Assembly (NCBI GenBank): GCA_036388555.1 | Contig: DASVRP010000007.1 | Span: 78,762-142,761, forward strand | Reading direction: 5' to 3' | Source: UBA4665 sp036388555 | Lineage (GTDB): Bacteria; Patescibacteriota; Saccharimonadia; Saccharimonadales; UBA4665 | Length of the DNA: 64,000 nt | Shown here: positions 52,571-60,557 of the stretch, piece by piece | Numbering within the stretch: position 1 is the first letter of the stretch | Layout of the letters: each line of letters starts with the position of its first letter | Position numbers and translations under genes: made by a program | The notes under the pieces: generated by a model | Seen by the model: only the letters and a program-made list of their open reading frames with translations | Databases searched by the model: none | What the model was told of the DNA's origin: nothing

Positions 52571-53311
52571 TTAGAAAGTCGGGACGACATTCAGCATCAG
52601 GCGTCCACCATATGTACCGCCTGCAGTCGTCGTACCGACGTTGGCGATCATCGACATAGTAAAATCCGTGAAGCCGCTGCTGCTGGTGGACCCGGCAATC
52701 TTGTCGCCGGCGACATATTTGAAGCTGTCAGGTGTATTATAGCCGGCCGCCGGTGTACCGAAGCTGAACGTATTGTCCGGTACCTGCACCGGGTCAGCAC
52801 CGACGACAGGCACGGTGTTCTGGCGCAGGTTGAGGCCGAACTGTTCGATACCGGCCTGGCGAGGCCCGGCTGCAGCCATCGGTGCCAGCACATGCCCGTT
52901 CGTGGCGTTCTTGAGTGATGTACCATCTATATACACGTCATATCCGGATGCCAGGTAGGATGAAATCGAGAATGTCGTACTTCCTGATGCCGTCGTTCCT
53001 GTATCCAAAGTCCCCAGGTTGACGATACCGGAGGCTACGGTCACCGCCAGGAACGGTTCGCGGTTCGTATTGAATCCGGCCTGGGCCTGGTAGTTCGCGC
53101 TGCGGGTGTTGCCGACCGTAAGCTCACCGGCCGATTGCTTGGCACAATATGTCGTCGAACAGGCGCGCAGCTCGCCGCCGCTGCCGAACTGTACCTCGCT
53201 GACACCATAGTTGTTCGAATTAGCCTGGGAAGCCCCGGCCGACGGAGGGTACGCTGAAAGCAGTGCCGCGCAGAACACCAAAGCGATGATAATGTATCGA
53301 ATCCTAACCAT
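52571..53311 (-). CDS. secreted WxL-like protein with C-terminal aromatic motif (short)
   Basis: A 246-residue exported protein with signal peptide (IIIALVFCAALLSAYPPSAGA). The N-terminal part (NNYGVSEVQFGSGGELRAC) resembles the start of the protein at 34806-35879, and the C-terminal domain ends GTYGGRLMLNVVPTF, with Tyr at -13 and Phe last. It is the shortest member of the family and probably consists of little more than the terminal domain. It is divergent from the bactofilin/tail-fibre-like gene at 53404. Confidence 0.72.
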   Translation of the reverse strand: MVRIRYIIIALVFCAALLSAYPPSAGASQANSNNYGVSEVQFGSGGELRACSTTYCAKQSAGELTVGNTRSANYQAQAGFNTNREPFLAVTVASGIVNLGTLDTGTTASGSTTFSISSYLASGYDVYIDGTSLKNATNGHVLAPMAAAGPRQAGIEQFGLNLRQNTVPVVGADPVQVPDNTFSFGTPAAGYNTPDSFKYVAGDKIAGSTSSSGFTDFTMSMIANVGTTTAGGTYGGRLMLNVVPTF

Positions 53312-53359
53312 AATCAGTACACCCTATTGTGCCTTACACAAGGACAAATGACAATTCCG

Positions 53360-53388
53360 TTTACGTTTAATAGTGACGAGTGTATACT
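53360..53388 (+). promoter_or_regulatory. sigma70-type promoter, short leader
   Basis: TTTACG (53360-53365), 17-nt spacer, TATACT (53383-53388), 15 bases before the ATG at 53404. The predicted leader is about eight bases without a ribosome-binding site. Confidence 0.6.
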
Positions 53389-53403
53389 TGAGCTGAAGCC
53401 ATT

Positions 53404-54384
53404 ATGGATACAGAGAACAAAAATCCGGAGCAACCCAAGGCCGACGACAATACAGTCATCGAGACGGACTCCCTCGAGAGCCCTTCGGATGGAGGTGTCC
53501 ACACCGCCCCCGACCAGCAGGCAGAAGCGTCTGCCAAGCAGCCGAAAGCCCATCATAAGCTCAGCCACCGGATAAATATCTATCTGTTGCTGTTCATACT
53601 TGTCCTTGTCATCAGCGGCGGAGTCCTGGTCGTTACCGCCATGTCCCAGAAGAACGCCGAGGAGCCCAAGATCGCCAGCCAGGCAGTACCGACCGATGCA
53701 CTTAAACAACTTGCCAAGACCGACGCCACCGTCGGCGACCCCAAGCAGGTACTGAACGTCCAGTCTAATGCCGTCTTCGCCGGCAAGGTCCTGATCCGTG
53801 ACAGCCTCGACGTCGCCGGTACCATCCGCATCAACGGCTCATTGTCACTCCCCGGCATCACCGTCTCCGGCGAGAGCCAGTTCGACCAGGTCCAGATCAA
53901 CCGGGCGCTGACCATCGGCGGAGACGCCTCGGTCCAGGGACAGATGTCCGTCAAGAAATCACTCAGCGTCACCGGCGGCGGTACCTTCGGCGGCGCGATC
54001 ACCGCACCACAGATTGCTACCAGTTCACTGCAGATCCTGAGCGACCTGACACTCAGCAGCCATATCATCGCCGGCGGTCCGACACCCGGCCGGACTCCTG
54101 GCGGAGCCCTGGGTAACGGCGGCACCGCCTCGATCAGCGGATCTGATACGGCAGGAAGTATCAATGTCAACACCGGTAGCTCACCGGCCGCCGGCTGCTT
54201 CCTGACAGTCAACTTCACCAGCCGATACAGCAGCACGCCACATGTCGTCATCACCGCCACTTCGTCGGCCGCCGCCGGGCTGAACTACTATGTCAACAAG
54301 ACTACCAACGGCTTCAGCGTCTGTGCCGCCGCAGTTCCGCCCGCCAACAGCAGCATCGGTTTCGATTATATCGTCCTCGGCTGA
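53404..54384 (+). CDS. membrane-anchored beta-helical (bactofilin/tail-fibre-like) protein
   Basis: A 326-residue protein: acidic cytoplasmic N-terminus (1-55), one membrane helix (NIYLLLFILVLVISGGVLVV, about 58-78), then regularly spaced strands such as VFAGKVLIRDSLDVAGTI, GSLSLPGITVSGESQFDQV and ALTIGGDASVQGQMSVKKSL that make a beta-helix like bactofilins or phage fibres, a Gly/Pro linker and a C-terminal beta domain with two cysteines (AAGCFLTVNFTS ... FSVCAAAVPP). Probably an extracellular, perhaps trimeric, fibre. It converges on the ATPase operon, separated by a large inverted repeat. Confidence 0.7.
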   Translation: MDTENKNPEQPKADDNTVIETDSLESPSDGGVHTAPDQQAEASAKQPKAHHKLSHRINIYLLLFILVLVISGGVLVVTAMSQKNAEEPKIASQAVPTDALKQLAKTDATVGDPKQVLNVQSNAVFAGKVLIRDSLDVAGTIRINGSLSLPGITVSGESQFDQVQINRALTIGGDASVQGQMSVKKSLSVTGGGTFGGAITAPQIATSSLQILSDLTLSSHIIAGGPTPGRTPGGALGNGGTASISGSDTAGSINVNTGSSPAAGCFLTVNFTSRYSSTPHVVITATSSAAAGLNYYVNKTTNGFSVCAAAVPPANSSIGFDYIVLG

Positions 54385-54415
54385 CATCGCTGGTCGTAAT
54401 ACCATGAGCGGTTGG

Positions 54416-54527
54416 GTCGACCTAGGTAGTCCAATTGAAAAGTGTCTGCAAGCGCCACGTGCTTGCCCCTGATTCATCAGGCGGCAACACGTAAAGCGCG
54501 CTTTTCGGTTGGACTATCTAGGTCTAC
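54416..54527. repeat. large imperfect inverted repeat with inner hairpins
   Basis: Arms of 27 bases (54416-54442 and 54501-54527) pair with four mismatches. The 58-base interior can fold into GTGT/ACAC closing GCAAGC/GCTTGC and CCTGAT/ATCAGG hairpins, so a four-way cloverleaf is possible on either strand. It fills the gap between the converging fibre gene and atpC (stop at 54532-54534). It may act as a bidirectional terminator, a structured RNA or a mobile-repeat relic; no T run is present beside the arms. Confidence 0.6.
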
Positions 54528-54531
54528 AGCA

Positions 54532-54858
54532 CTACACGTTAAGGAATATCACGACCTGGTCGGCCTTGACGTGCATGATCCCTCCGGAAATCTTGACCCT
54601 AGTCGTACCAGCTTTCGTCCTGACCGCCAGCTCGCATTCATTGAGCAATGAGATGAAGTTATGATGGCGGGGCAGTATGTCGAACGGGCCGGTAGCGTTC
54701 TCACCGGATAAGCTGAGAGCCTCATCGTCGAAGAATATCTTGAACGGCGAAGAAATCCGGACGCGCATCTTGTCAGAACCTTTCTTATCCTTGCTCTTGG
54801 TGGCGTCGCCTTCGGGCACCGCTCCACTACTGTCGGTCGTCTTTGGTTCGTCTACCAT
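54532..54858 (-). CDS. atpC: F1-ATPase epsilon-like subunit, beta domain only
   Basis: A 108-residue protein. After a charged N-terminal extension of about 28 residues (rich in Lys, Asp, Ser) comes one beta-sandwich with RVRISSPFKIFF and FDILPRHHNFISLL, which match the epsilon N-terminal domain (the FGILPGHAPLI region). The C-terminal helical hairpin of normal epsilon subunits (about 45 residues), which controls ATP hydrolysis, is absent. Last gene of the operon, ten bases behind atpD. Confidence 0.75.
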   Translation of the reverse strand: MVDEPKTTDSSGAVPEGDATKSKDKKGSDKMRVRISSPFKIFFDDEALSLSGENATGPFDILPRHHNFISLLNECELAVRTKAGTTRVKISGGIMHVKADQVVIFLNV

Positions 54859-54868
54859 AACTTGAGGC

Positions 54869-56185
54869 CTAAATAATGATCTCTTCTATCTTGGAGAGCA
54901 TCTGGTCGCGTGTGATGAATTCACCCGGGATGCCGTTCAGTTTTTCCATGACGAACATCTTCTGCCGGAAATAATCGACGAGCTCGCGGGCTTTTGCAAA
55001 ATCCTTGCGGTCCTCGGGTGACAGTTCGTTCTCACCGATGATGGCGATGATACCCTTCAGCGATTCATACTTCTGCAGCAGCGCCTGGACGCGGACGCTC
55101 AGCAGATAATGGCGCTCACCGACGATATCGGGAGACAGCAGACTTGATGTCGTCTTCAGGAGGTCGACTGACGGGCGGATGCCCTGCTCTGCCACCTTAC
55201 GGGAAAGGACGAGGGTTCCGTCGAGCTCATGCTGGATCATCTGCACGGCCGGGTCTGACAGGTCGTCGGCCGGGACGTAGATGGTCTGGACGGCTGTAAT
55301 GGAGCCGTTCTCGTTGGAACTCAGACGGTCCTGCAGCAGCTTGACATCGGAGAACAGGGTCGGCTCGTAGCCGCCTTCGGCCGGTATCTGGTCAAGGATG
55401 GTCGACAGTTCGTTACGGGCCTGTATATAGCGGTACATGTTGTCGGCGAAGAACAGGATGTCTTTCTTATGCTCGTCCCGGAAATATTCGGCCAGCGTGA
55501 CGGCAGAGATGGCGATCAGGGCGCGCTGTACCGGGTTCTGGTCCATCTGTCCGAAGAACATGCAGGTATTCTTGAGCAGGTCGTTCTCGCCGAGCGTCTG
55601 GAACAGTTCGTGGCCTTCACGGATGCGCTCACCGATACCGGCGAAGAATGCCATACCGGCGCCGGAACGGGAGACGTTGTTGATCAGCTCCATGGTGAGC
55701 ACCGTCTTACCGACACCGGCACCACCGATAATACCGATCTTGCGGCCTTTGACGAAGGGCGTAAAGAAGTCGATGACCTTGATGCCAGTTTCCAGGATTT
55801 CCGGTTTGGCGACCTTCATGGCGGTGCTGCGTTCCGGATTCTTGAAGATGCTGCGGTACTGCAGCGTCTTGCCCTTTTCGGCGACGACCGGGGGGCGGCC
55901 ATCGATCGGACGGCCGTTAGCGTCGACGACACGGCCGATCAGCTCCGGGCCGACCGGGATCTCGATGCTCTTGCCGGTGCGGACGGCGGCCATATTCTTC
56001 TGCAGCGTCATGACGCCGCGGACGTTCAGGCAGACGACCTTGCCCTGGGCGGTGATATGGTCGACCATGAGCGGCGAATCCTGTCCGTCGTCAGCCAACA
56101 GGACTTCGGCGATAGCCGGATAATCGTCATCGAATTCGACGCCGACCACCAACCCTTTGACTGATCTGATAATGCCTTTGTTCAT
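54869..56185 (-). CDS. atpD: F1-ATPase beta-like catalytic subunit
   Basis: A 438-residue beta subunit, somewhat shorter than the usual 460-480. The catalytic site is kept: Walker A GGAGVGKTVL, GIGERIREGHE with the catalytic Glu and Arg, and FFADNMYRY with the Walker B Asp. The wording is divergent from ordinary F-type beta (which reads GERTREGND and IDNIFRF). The DELSEED loop reads ENELSPED. ATP hydrolysis by this subunit is thus likely; ion coupling is doubtful because the operon lacks subunit a. AGAGGA precedes the ATG. Confidence 0.88.
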   Translation of the reverse strand: MNKGIIRSVKGLVVGVEFDDDYPAIAEVLLADDGQDSPLMVDHITAQGKVVCLNVRGVMTLQKNMAAVRTGKSIEIPVGPELIGRVVDANGRPIDGRPPVVAEKGKTLQYRSIFKNPERSTAMKVAKPEILETGIKVIDFFTPFVKGRKIGIIGGAGVGKTVLTMELINNVSRSGAGMAFFAGIGERIREGHELFQTLGENDLLKNTCMFFGQMDQNPVQRALIAISAVTLAEYFRDEHKKDILFFADNMYRYIQARNELSTILDQIPAEGGYEPTLFSDVKLLQDRLSSNENGSITAVQTIYVPADDLSDPAVQMIQHELDGTLVLSRKVAEQGIRPSVDLLKTTSSLLSPDIVGERHYLLSVRVQALLQKYESLKGIIAIIGENELSPEDRKDFAKARELVDYFRQKMFVMEKLNGIPGEFITRDQMLSKIEEIII

Positions 56186-56207
56186 GTAGTTTCCTCTCGC
56201 AGACGTT

Positions 56208-57056
56208 TCACGCCGGGGCCCTTTTATGTCCGTTTAAAATTTCCTTGAGCCGTTCGTCGGCGATGTTACGCTTGGTGCGGTTGTACAGCGTATGCAGCTC
56301 CGACAGCGATTCGCTGGCCCGCTCATGCGAGGCGGTCATGGCCCGGAAACGGCTGGCGTACTGGGCCAGCTTGGAGTCCAGGATTACCTGGCTGAGCGTG
56401 ATCTCGAGCATCGAGCGTTCCAGGTGGGCGACGACGGCGTAGGAGCTCGGTTCGAAGATGTAGGTCTGCTCGCTGATCTCCTCGTCGGTCGAACCGGCGG
56501 TGGCACCGGCCGTCTGAACGGCGCTGTTAAGGTCGATGCGCTTTACGTCCTGGACGGTCAGTGACACGTACGTCTGGTAATACACCCGCGTCGCCTGGTA
56601 TTTCTTGACGTAGGCGATGAGCGGCTGGACGTTGATGTGGTCGTCCTTCTCCGGGAGCTTGTACGATTTCATGTAGGCCACCTTGGCCTGGGCCAGCTGG
56701 ATGGCGCCGTGGTGTCCGATGATGATGACATCGTGCTTGGCAGCATCATAATCCTTCATGAGCGTCGAGATGAGCTTCTGGTCAATATCACCACTGAAGC
56801 CGCCTTCGGCCGTGACGGCGATGATCAGCGTCTTCTTGATGATTCCTTTATCATCTGACCGGCCGAACCGGAACAGGCTGTCGACACGCAGCTGTGAATA
56901 GATATGCCACAGCTCGTTGAAGAACGCCTGCGACTGCAGTACCTGGTTCTTGGTCTGGGAGATCTTCATACTGGCCAGCGATTCGAACGCACTGGTCAAT
57001 CCGACGATGGTCGTCATGTCAGCCTCTTCGAGGGCGATGTCTTGGGGTCTTCTCAT
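56208..57056 (-). CDS. atpG: F1-ATPase gamma-like central stalk subunit
   Basis: A 282-residue gamma subunit by position and pattern: a long N-terminal helix (VGLTSAFESLASMKISQTKN), a Rossmann-like middle with VTAEGGFSGDIDQKLI in place of the usual TSDRGLCGGFN, and a long C-terminal helix (RFRAMTASHERASESLSELH then YNRTKRNIADERLKEIL). Helix periodicity suits the coiled-coil rotor axle. Sequence similarity to ordinary gamma is low outside the C-terminus. Lies between atpA (10 bases) and atpD (22 bases). Confidence 0.8.
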   Translation of the reverse strand: MRRPQDIALEEADMTTIVGLTSAFESLASMKISQTKNQVLQSQAFFNELWHIYSQLRVDSLFRFGRSDDKGIIKKTLIIAVTAEGGFSGDIDQKLISTLMKDYDAAKHDVIIIGHHGAIQLAQAKVAYMKSYKLPEKDDHINVQPLIAYVKKYQATRVYYQTYVSLTVQDVKRIDLNSAVQTAGATAGSTDEEISEQTYIFEPSSYAVVAHLERSMLEITLSQVILDSKLAQYASRFRAMTASHERASESLSELHTLYNRTKRNIADERLKEILNGHKRAPA

Positions 57057-57066
57057 ATGTGCCGCC

Positions 57067-58494
57067 TCACTTCTTCAACTCCACTAAGGATTTTTTAAGC
57101 AGTTCGGCGCAGACTTTCTCGAAATCCTCATCCTTCTTCACCTTGGCGGCATATTCCTTGACGTGCTCCTTCATCAGTTTGACGTCGAGCATCTGGTCGT
57201 CCTTGAGGTTCATGATGATGTCGAGCATCAGTGTCTGGGCGACGATGCTGTAGGTGTCTTCCGGAGACTGGTTCAGCAGTTCATAGATGTGCTTGCCGCG
57301 CTCCAGGTCTTTCTGGGCGGTAAGCGCCAGCTCAGAGCCGAAGTGGGCGAACTGCTCAGCCTGTTTGTAGGCGTTCAAGGCTGTCACGGTCTGGGCCAGC
57401 AGCGTATGCTGACGCTTGCTCTGGCCGACACCACCGACACGGGTGACCGACAGTCCGGTGTTGACCGCCGGGCGCATGGTATCCCGGAAGATATTCATGT
57501 CGAGGATCCACTGCCCATCAGTGATGGACATGATGTTGGTCGGCATATAGGCGGTGATGTCGCCGCCGTTGGCCAGGACGATAGGGATCGACGTCAGCGT
57601 CTTGTGGTTGCGGTTGAGCTTGCCAGCCCGTTCCAGCAGGCTGGAGTGGGCATAGAACATATCACCTGGATATGATTCGCGGCCCGGGCTGGTCTGGGCC
57701 AGCAGGGCTATCTCGCGGTAGATCTGGGCGTGGCTGGTCAGGTCGTCGTAGATGACGACGGCGTCCTGGTCGAGCTTCTGCCAGAGATATTCACCCATAG
57801 CACAGGCGACATACGGGGCCAGATAGCTGGAAACGAGTGATTCGAACATCGTCGAGACGACGACGATCGCCGTGCCCATGGCGTCGGTATTCTCAAGCCG
57901 TGCCAGCAGCATGTCGATATCGCTGCGGCGCTTGGCGATCAGGACGTAGATAACCACGACGTCAGTGTCGCGCTGGCTGATAGCCACCTGGGTGGCCAGC
58001 GCGCTTTTGCCGGACTTGCTGTCGCCGATCAGGGCCATGCGCTGGCCGCGGACGATAGGGAACATCTCATCGATGACAGTCACGCCGGTCTCGAGCTGTC
58101 TGTCGAGTAGTTCGCGTTCGTAAAGCATCGGTGCGGCGTTGAAGATCGGCCAGGCGCTCTCGGCGGCGATCGGGCCCTTGCCGTCAAGCGGATCACCGTT
58201 GACCGAGACGACCCGGCCGATGAAGCCGCGGCCGACCTTGGAGACGAGTTCGTTATGCTGCATGACTGCCAGCGTGCCGACCATGACCGTGATGGCCCCG
58301 AGGTGGGCGACGATGATATGGTCATCAAGGATCTCGAAGACGAAGCCTTTGCTGCCGTCATCAAACATGATCAGGGCGTGGATATTGACAGGCTGCAGGC
58401 CCTTGACACGCACCAGGAAACGGTCAACACCGACGACTTCACCGACCGGGTTGCCCTTGTTGACCAAAGCGTCGAAATGCCGGTTGTCGCTCAT
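57067..58494 (-). CDS. atpA: F1-ATPase alpha-like subunit
   Basis: A 475-residue alpha subunit, about 30 residues shorter at the N-terminus than usual; the missing part is the helix that binds delta in normal F1. The P-loop reads GDSKSGKSA rather than the common GDRQTGKTA, so the conserved Gln is replaced by Lys. The arginine-finger region SVTRVGGVGQSKR is kept, as are QMALI-type core strands and VVIYDDLTSHA. A non-catalytic nucleotide-binding role is expected. Its ATG overlaps the stop of the delta-like gene by four bases. Confidence 0.88.
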   Translation of the reverse strand: MSDNRHFDALVNKGNPVGEVVGVDRFLVRVKGLQPVNIHALIMFDDGSKGFVFEILDDHIIVAHLGAITVMVGTLAVMQHNELVSKVGRGFIGRVVSVNGDPLDGKGPIAAESAWPIFNAAPMLYERELLDRQLETGVTVIDEMFPIVRGQRMALIGDSKSGKSALATQVAISQRDTDVVVIYVLIAKRRSDIDMLLARLENTDAMGTAIVVVSTMFESLVSSYLAPYVACAMGEYLWQKLDQDAVVIYDDLTSHAQIYREIALLAQTSPGRESYPGDMFYAHSSLLERAGKLNRNHKTLTSIPIVLANGGDITAYMPTNIMSITDGQWILDMNIFRDTMRPAVNTGLSVTRVGGVGQSKRQHTLLAQTVTALNAYKQAEQFAHFGSELALTAQKDLERGKHIYELLNQSPEDTYSIVAQTLMLDIIMNLKDDQMLDVKLMKEHVKEYAAKVKKDEDFEKVCAELLKKSLVELKK

Positions 58495-59027
58495 GCCGAT
58501 GGCTCCGTGGCTGCCGGTTTGGCAGTTTTATCAACCGGTGATACCTCAAGGAGGCTGGCGATCAGCTGCTGGCGCTGGTTCTCGAATGCCTGTGTCAGCG
58601 AGAAGTCGAACTGCTTGTTGGCGGTCCGGACGATGCAGCCGGCAGCGATCGATGGCTGCAGCCCGAGATGTACCAGGACCTGGGGATGGATATTATCGCG
58701 TAGCCATATGATCAGCTTGTTCATGAATGCCGCCGACGGCTCGCTGGCGAAGCTTATGTGGACGACCGGCGCCTTGGTGATCAGATCAGTCAGATACTGC
58801 AGCAGTTTCTTGCGGTCGGCAGGGTTCAGCAGGCTACCGCCGGATGTGTCGATAAGCTCATCGATCAGGCGGTTCGCCTGTGGTAATTTGACCGGCTTGC
58901 CGCCCTGCCGCAGACTGGCTTGCAGCAGGAAATCATCAAGCGCTTCCAGCTCGCGCCGGGCGCGCTTCAGATCGCTTGGCGACACTATCAGTGTCGTCAG
59001 CTGTGTGCGGGCGGTCGAACTAGCCAT
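58491..59027 (-). CDS. atpH: F1-ATPase delta-like subunit
   Basis: A 178-residue protein in the delta (OSCP) position. The C-terminal part, GLQPSIAAGCIVRTANKQFDFSL, corresponds to the family ending that usually reads DPSLIGG-hydrophobic-x-R-hydrophobic-G-D-x-V-hydrophobic-D-x-S. The N-terminal helical domain is hard to recognise. The last residues are Ala/Pro-rich. Normal delta joins the top of F1 to the b stalk; the same role is assumed here, although the alpha subunit lacks its N-terminal delta-binding helix. Confidence 0.7.
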   Translation of the reverse strand: MASSTARTQLTTLIVSPSDLKRARRELEALDDFLLQASLRQGGKPVKLPQANRLIDELIDTSGGSLLNPADRKKLLQYLTDLITKAPVVHISFASEPSAAFMNKLIIWLRDNIHPQVLVHLGLQPSIAAGCIVRTANKQFDFSLTQAFENQRQQLIASLLEVSPVDKTAKPAATEPSA

Positions 59028-59032
59028 CGGCC

Positions 59033-59665
59033 CTACCCATTTGCGATATCCTTCATGATTTCTTTCTTATTGGCCTCAAGCTCGCTCAAAATGTACCCAA
59101 GCTGGTCGCTCATATCTATCTGATTGCCAACCGCAGCCAGTACGTAATGATTGACGACACGGGCCATGTCGGACTCGAAGCGCGCCATCAGCTGGGCCTT
59201 CTCGGCCGCCACCTGCTCCTGCAGTTCCTTACCAAGCAGCTGGCGCTGCTCATCGATGACAGCATTGGTCTTCTCGATAGAATCGACGGCCAGCTGTTTG
59301 GCGTCCATGATCGATTCCTCATACTTCGTGAACTCCTCTTTCAGCTTGCGCGTGATCTCGGACTTCATATATTCGTTCAGCTGACTGGTCGTCAGACGCA
59401 GGTCCTGCTGTAGGAACATGGCGTTCTCACCGATGATCTTTTCGAAATGCAGCCGTCCGCGGTTGCGCAGTTCTTCTCGGAACTCGTCATTGAAGATGTC
59501 GTCGACGTTCTTGTCAGCGGCCTTATCGATATCCCTCACAGCACCGCCGGTGACCTTGGATTTGGCCTTCTTATGCACGATGTTGTTCTCGACCGTGACG
59601 TATATCAGGGTCGCAGCTAACCCCGCCAGGAGTACCAGTGCCGCTATTATCATCCACGTATTCAT
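59033..59665 (-). CDS. atpF: F-type ATPase b-like peripheral stalk subunit
   Basis: A 210-residue protein with one N-terminal membrane helix (MIIAALVLLAGLAATLIYV) and a long, highly charged helical remainder, typical for a b stalk of the F-type ATPase. Its C-terminus (MARVVNHYVLAAVGNQIDMSDQ) is more hydrophobic, where b subunits meet delta. A short basic loop directly follows the membrane helix. By architecture it would fix the alpha-beta head to the membrane and act as the stator; there is no subunit a in the operon for it to hold. Confidence 0.75.
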   Translation of the reverse strand: MNTWMIIAALVLLAGLAATLIYVTVENNIVHKKAKSKVTGGAVRDIDKAADKNVDDIFNDEFREELRNRGRLHFEKIIGENAMFLQQDLRLTTSQLNEYMKSEITRKLKEEFTKYEESIMDAKQLAVDSIEKTNAVIDEQRQLLGKELQEQVAAEKAQLMARFESDMARVVNHYVLAAVGNQIDMSDQLGYILSELEANKKEIMKDIANG

Positions 59666-59698
59666 GCAAACGTTCCCACCATCCTCATGTCCATAACG

Positions 59699-60547
59699 CT
59701 AAAGCTTTAGTATTAAATATACTCCAATCAGTCCGATAATGAAAATGATAATACTGGTGATGACCACCTGGATGAGTCCGCGCATGATCGAGCTTTTAGC
59801 CAGCGGGTTGCGGCCGATGGACACCATACTGCTGCGGACACCTCCGTACAGTATACTGCCGGCGATAGCCGCGACTACCAGCAGGACGAGCAGGCTGATG
59901 TACAGCCGCGCCGGGTCGACGGTCTTGTTGACGATGGCGCGGGCGCCTGACTGCAGGAAGCCGACGCCTGGAATACGGCTTTCGGTCTGCTTCTCGAGGG
60001 GGTTGCGTGAGATGTTTATGTCGACTGGCAGCAGACCGATTGCGACGGTGATGGAGCGCCCAGCCGAGTCTTTGACGGTGGTCGATCCACTGACACTGGT
60101 CTTGCCGTCGAACGCCGCCAGCGCTTTTCCGACGACGACCGGCTGTTTGGTGTCAGCCTTCATAGCGATTCCTGCCAGCGAGGAGATAGTCAGGAGATCG
60201 TTAACCTTGATCGGACCGTTCTGGTTACCGACCAACAAGTTATATTTGCCGGTCTTGGCGACGAAGACCTGCTGCTTCGAGACATCCTCACTCGATAACG
60301 TTACCGGTGAATCGTTGGCTGCCACGATGATGCCTTCCATCTTGGTCGCCGCCTTGTCGGACAGCGCCTCGACCTTGTTCTTATCCTTTTCCGTTATACG
60401 TACGATCATGCCGCGCTGCAGCGGGTTGTCCGATGAATAGGCCTGGGTGACTGCCTGGGCATCGGCAGGCGCGGTAAATATCAGGAGAACCGGTACGAAT
60501 ATAAGCAGGAAGATCGATACAAGCAAAGATATTTTGGTACGGTACAT
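59699..60547 (-). CDS. secreted beta domain fused to subunit-c-like membrane hairpin
   Basis: A 282-residue protein, first gene of the ATPase operon. It has a signal peptide (VSIFLLIFVPVLLIFTAPADA), then an extracytoplasmic beta domain (about residues 32-195) whose LLVGNQNGPIKVNDLLTIS and VVVGKALAAFDG resemble a module found in CPR surface and tail-fibre-like proteins. The C-terminal 75 residues are two membrane helices joined by SIGRNPLAKSS. The loop matches the AIGRNPEA loop of subunit c, and the predicted topology (both ends outside, loop inside facing F1) is that of subunit c. Helix 2 (VVITSIIIFIIGLIGVYLIL) has no Asp or Glu where subunit c carries its ion-binding carboxylate. Confidence 0.7.
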   Translation of the reverse strand: MYRTKISLLVSIFLLIFVPVLLIFTAPADAQAVTQAYSSDNPLQRGMIVRITEKDKNKVEALSDKAATKMEGIIVAANDSPVTLSSEDVSKQQVFVAKTGKYNLLVGNQNGPIKVNDLLTISSLAGIAMKADTKQPVVVGKALAAFDGKTSVSGSTTVKDSAGRSITVAIGLLPVDINISRNPLEKQTESRIPGVGFLQSGARAIVNKTVDPARLYISLLVLLVVAAIAGSILYGGVRSSMVSIGRNPLAKSSIMRGLIQVVITSIIIFIIGLIGVYLILKL

Positions 60548-60557
60548 CTTAGCGTTA

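Noticed and set aside
32988..53311. Terminal Phe/Tyr of the seven secreted proteins as the beta-signal of outer-membrane barrels
   Set aside because: No outer-membrane assembly genes are seen, the envelope genes are of single-membrane type, and the proteins look like soluble beta-sandwiches rather than barrels.
54416..54527. CTGATGA and GAAA on the minus strand of the large inverted repeat, as in a hammerhead ribozyme
   Set aside because: The order and the helices do not fit any permutation: the strands that would form stem II are not complementary.
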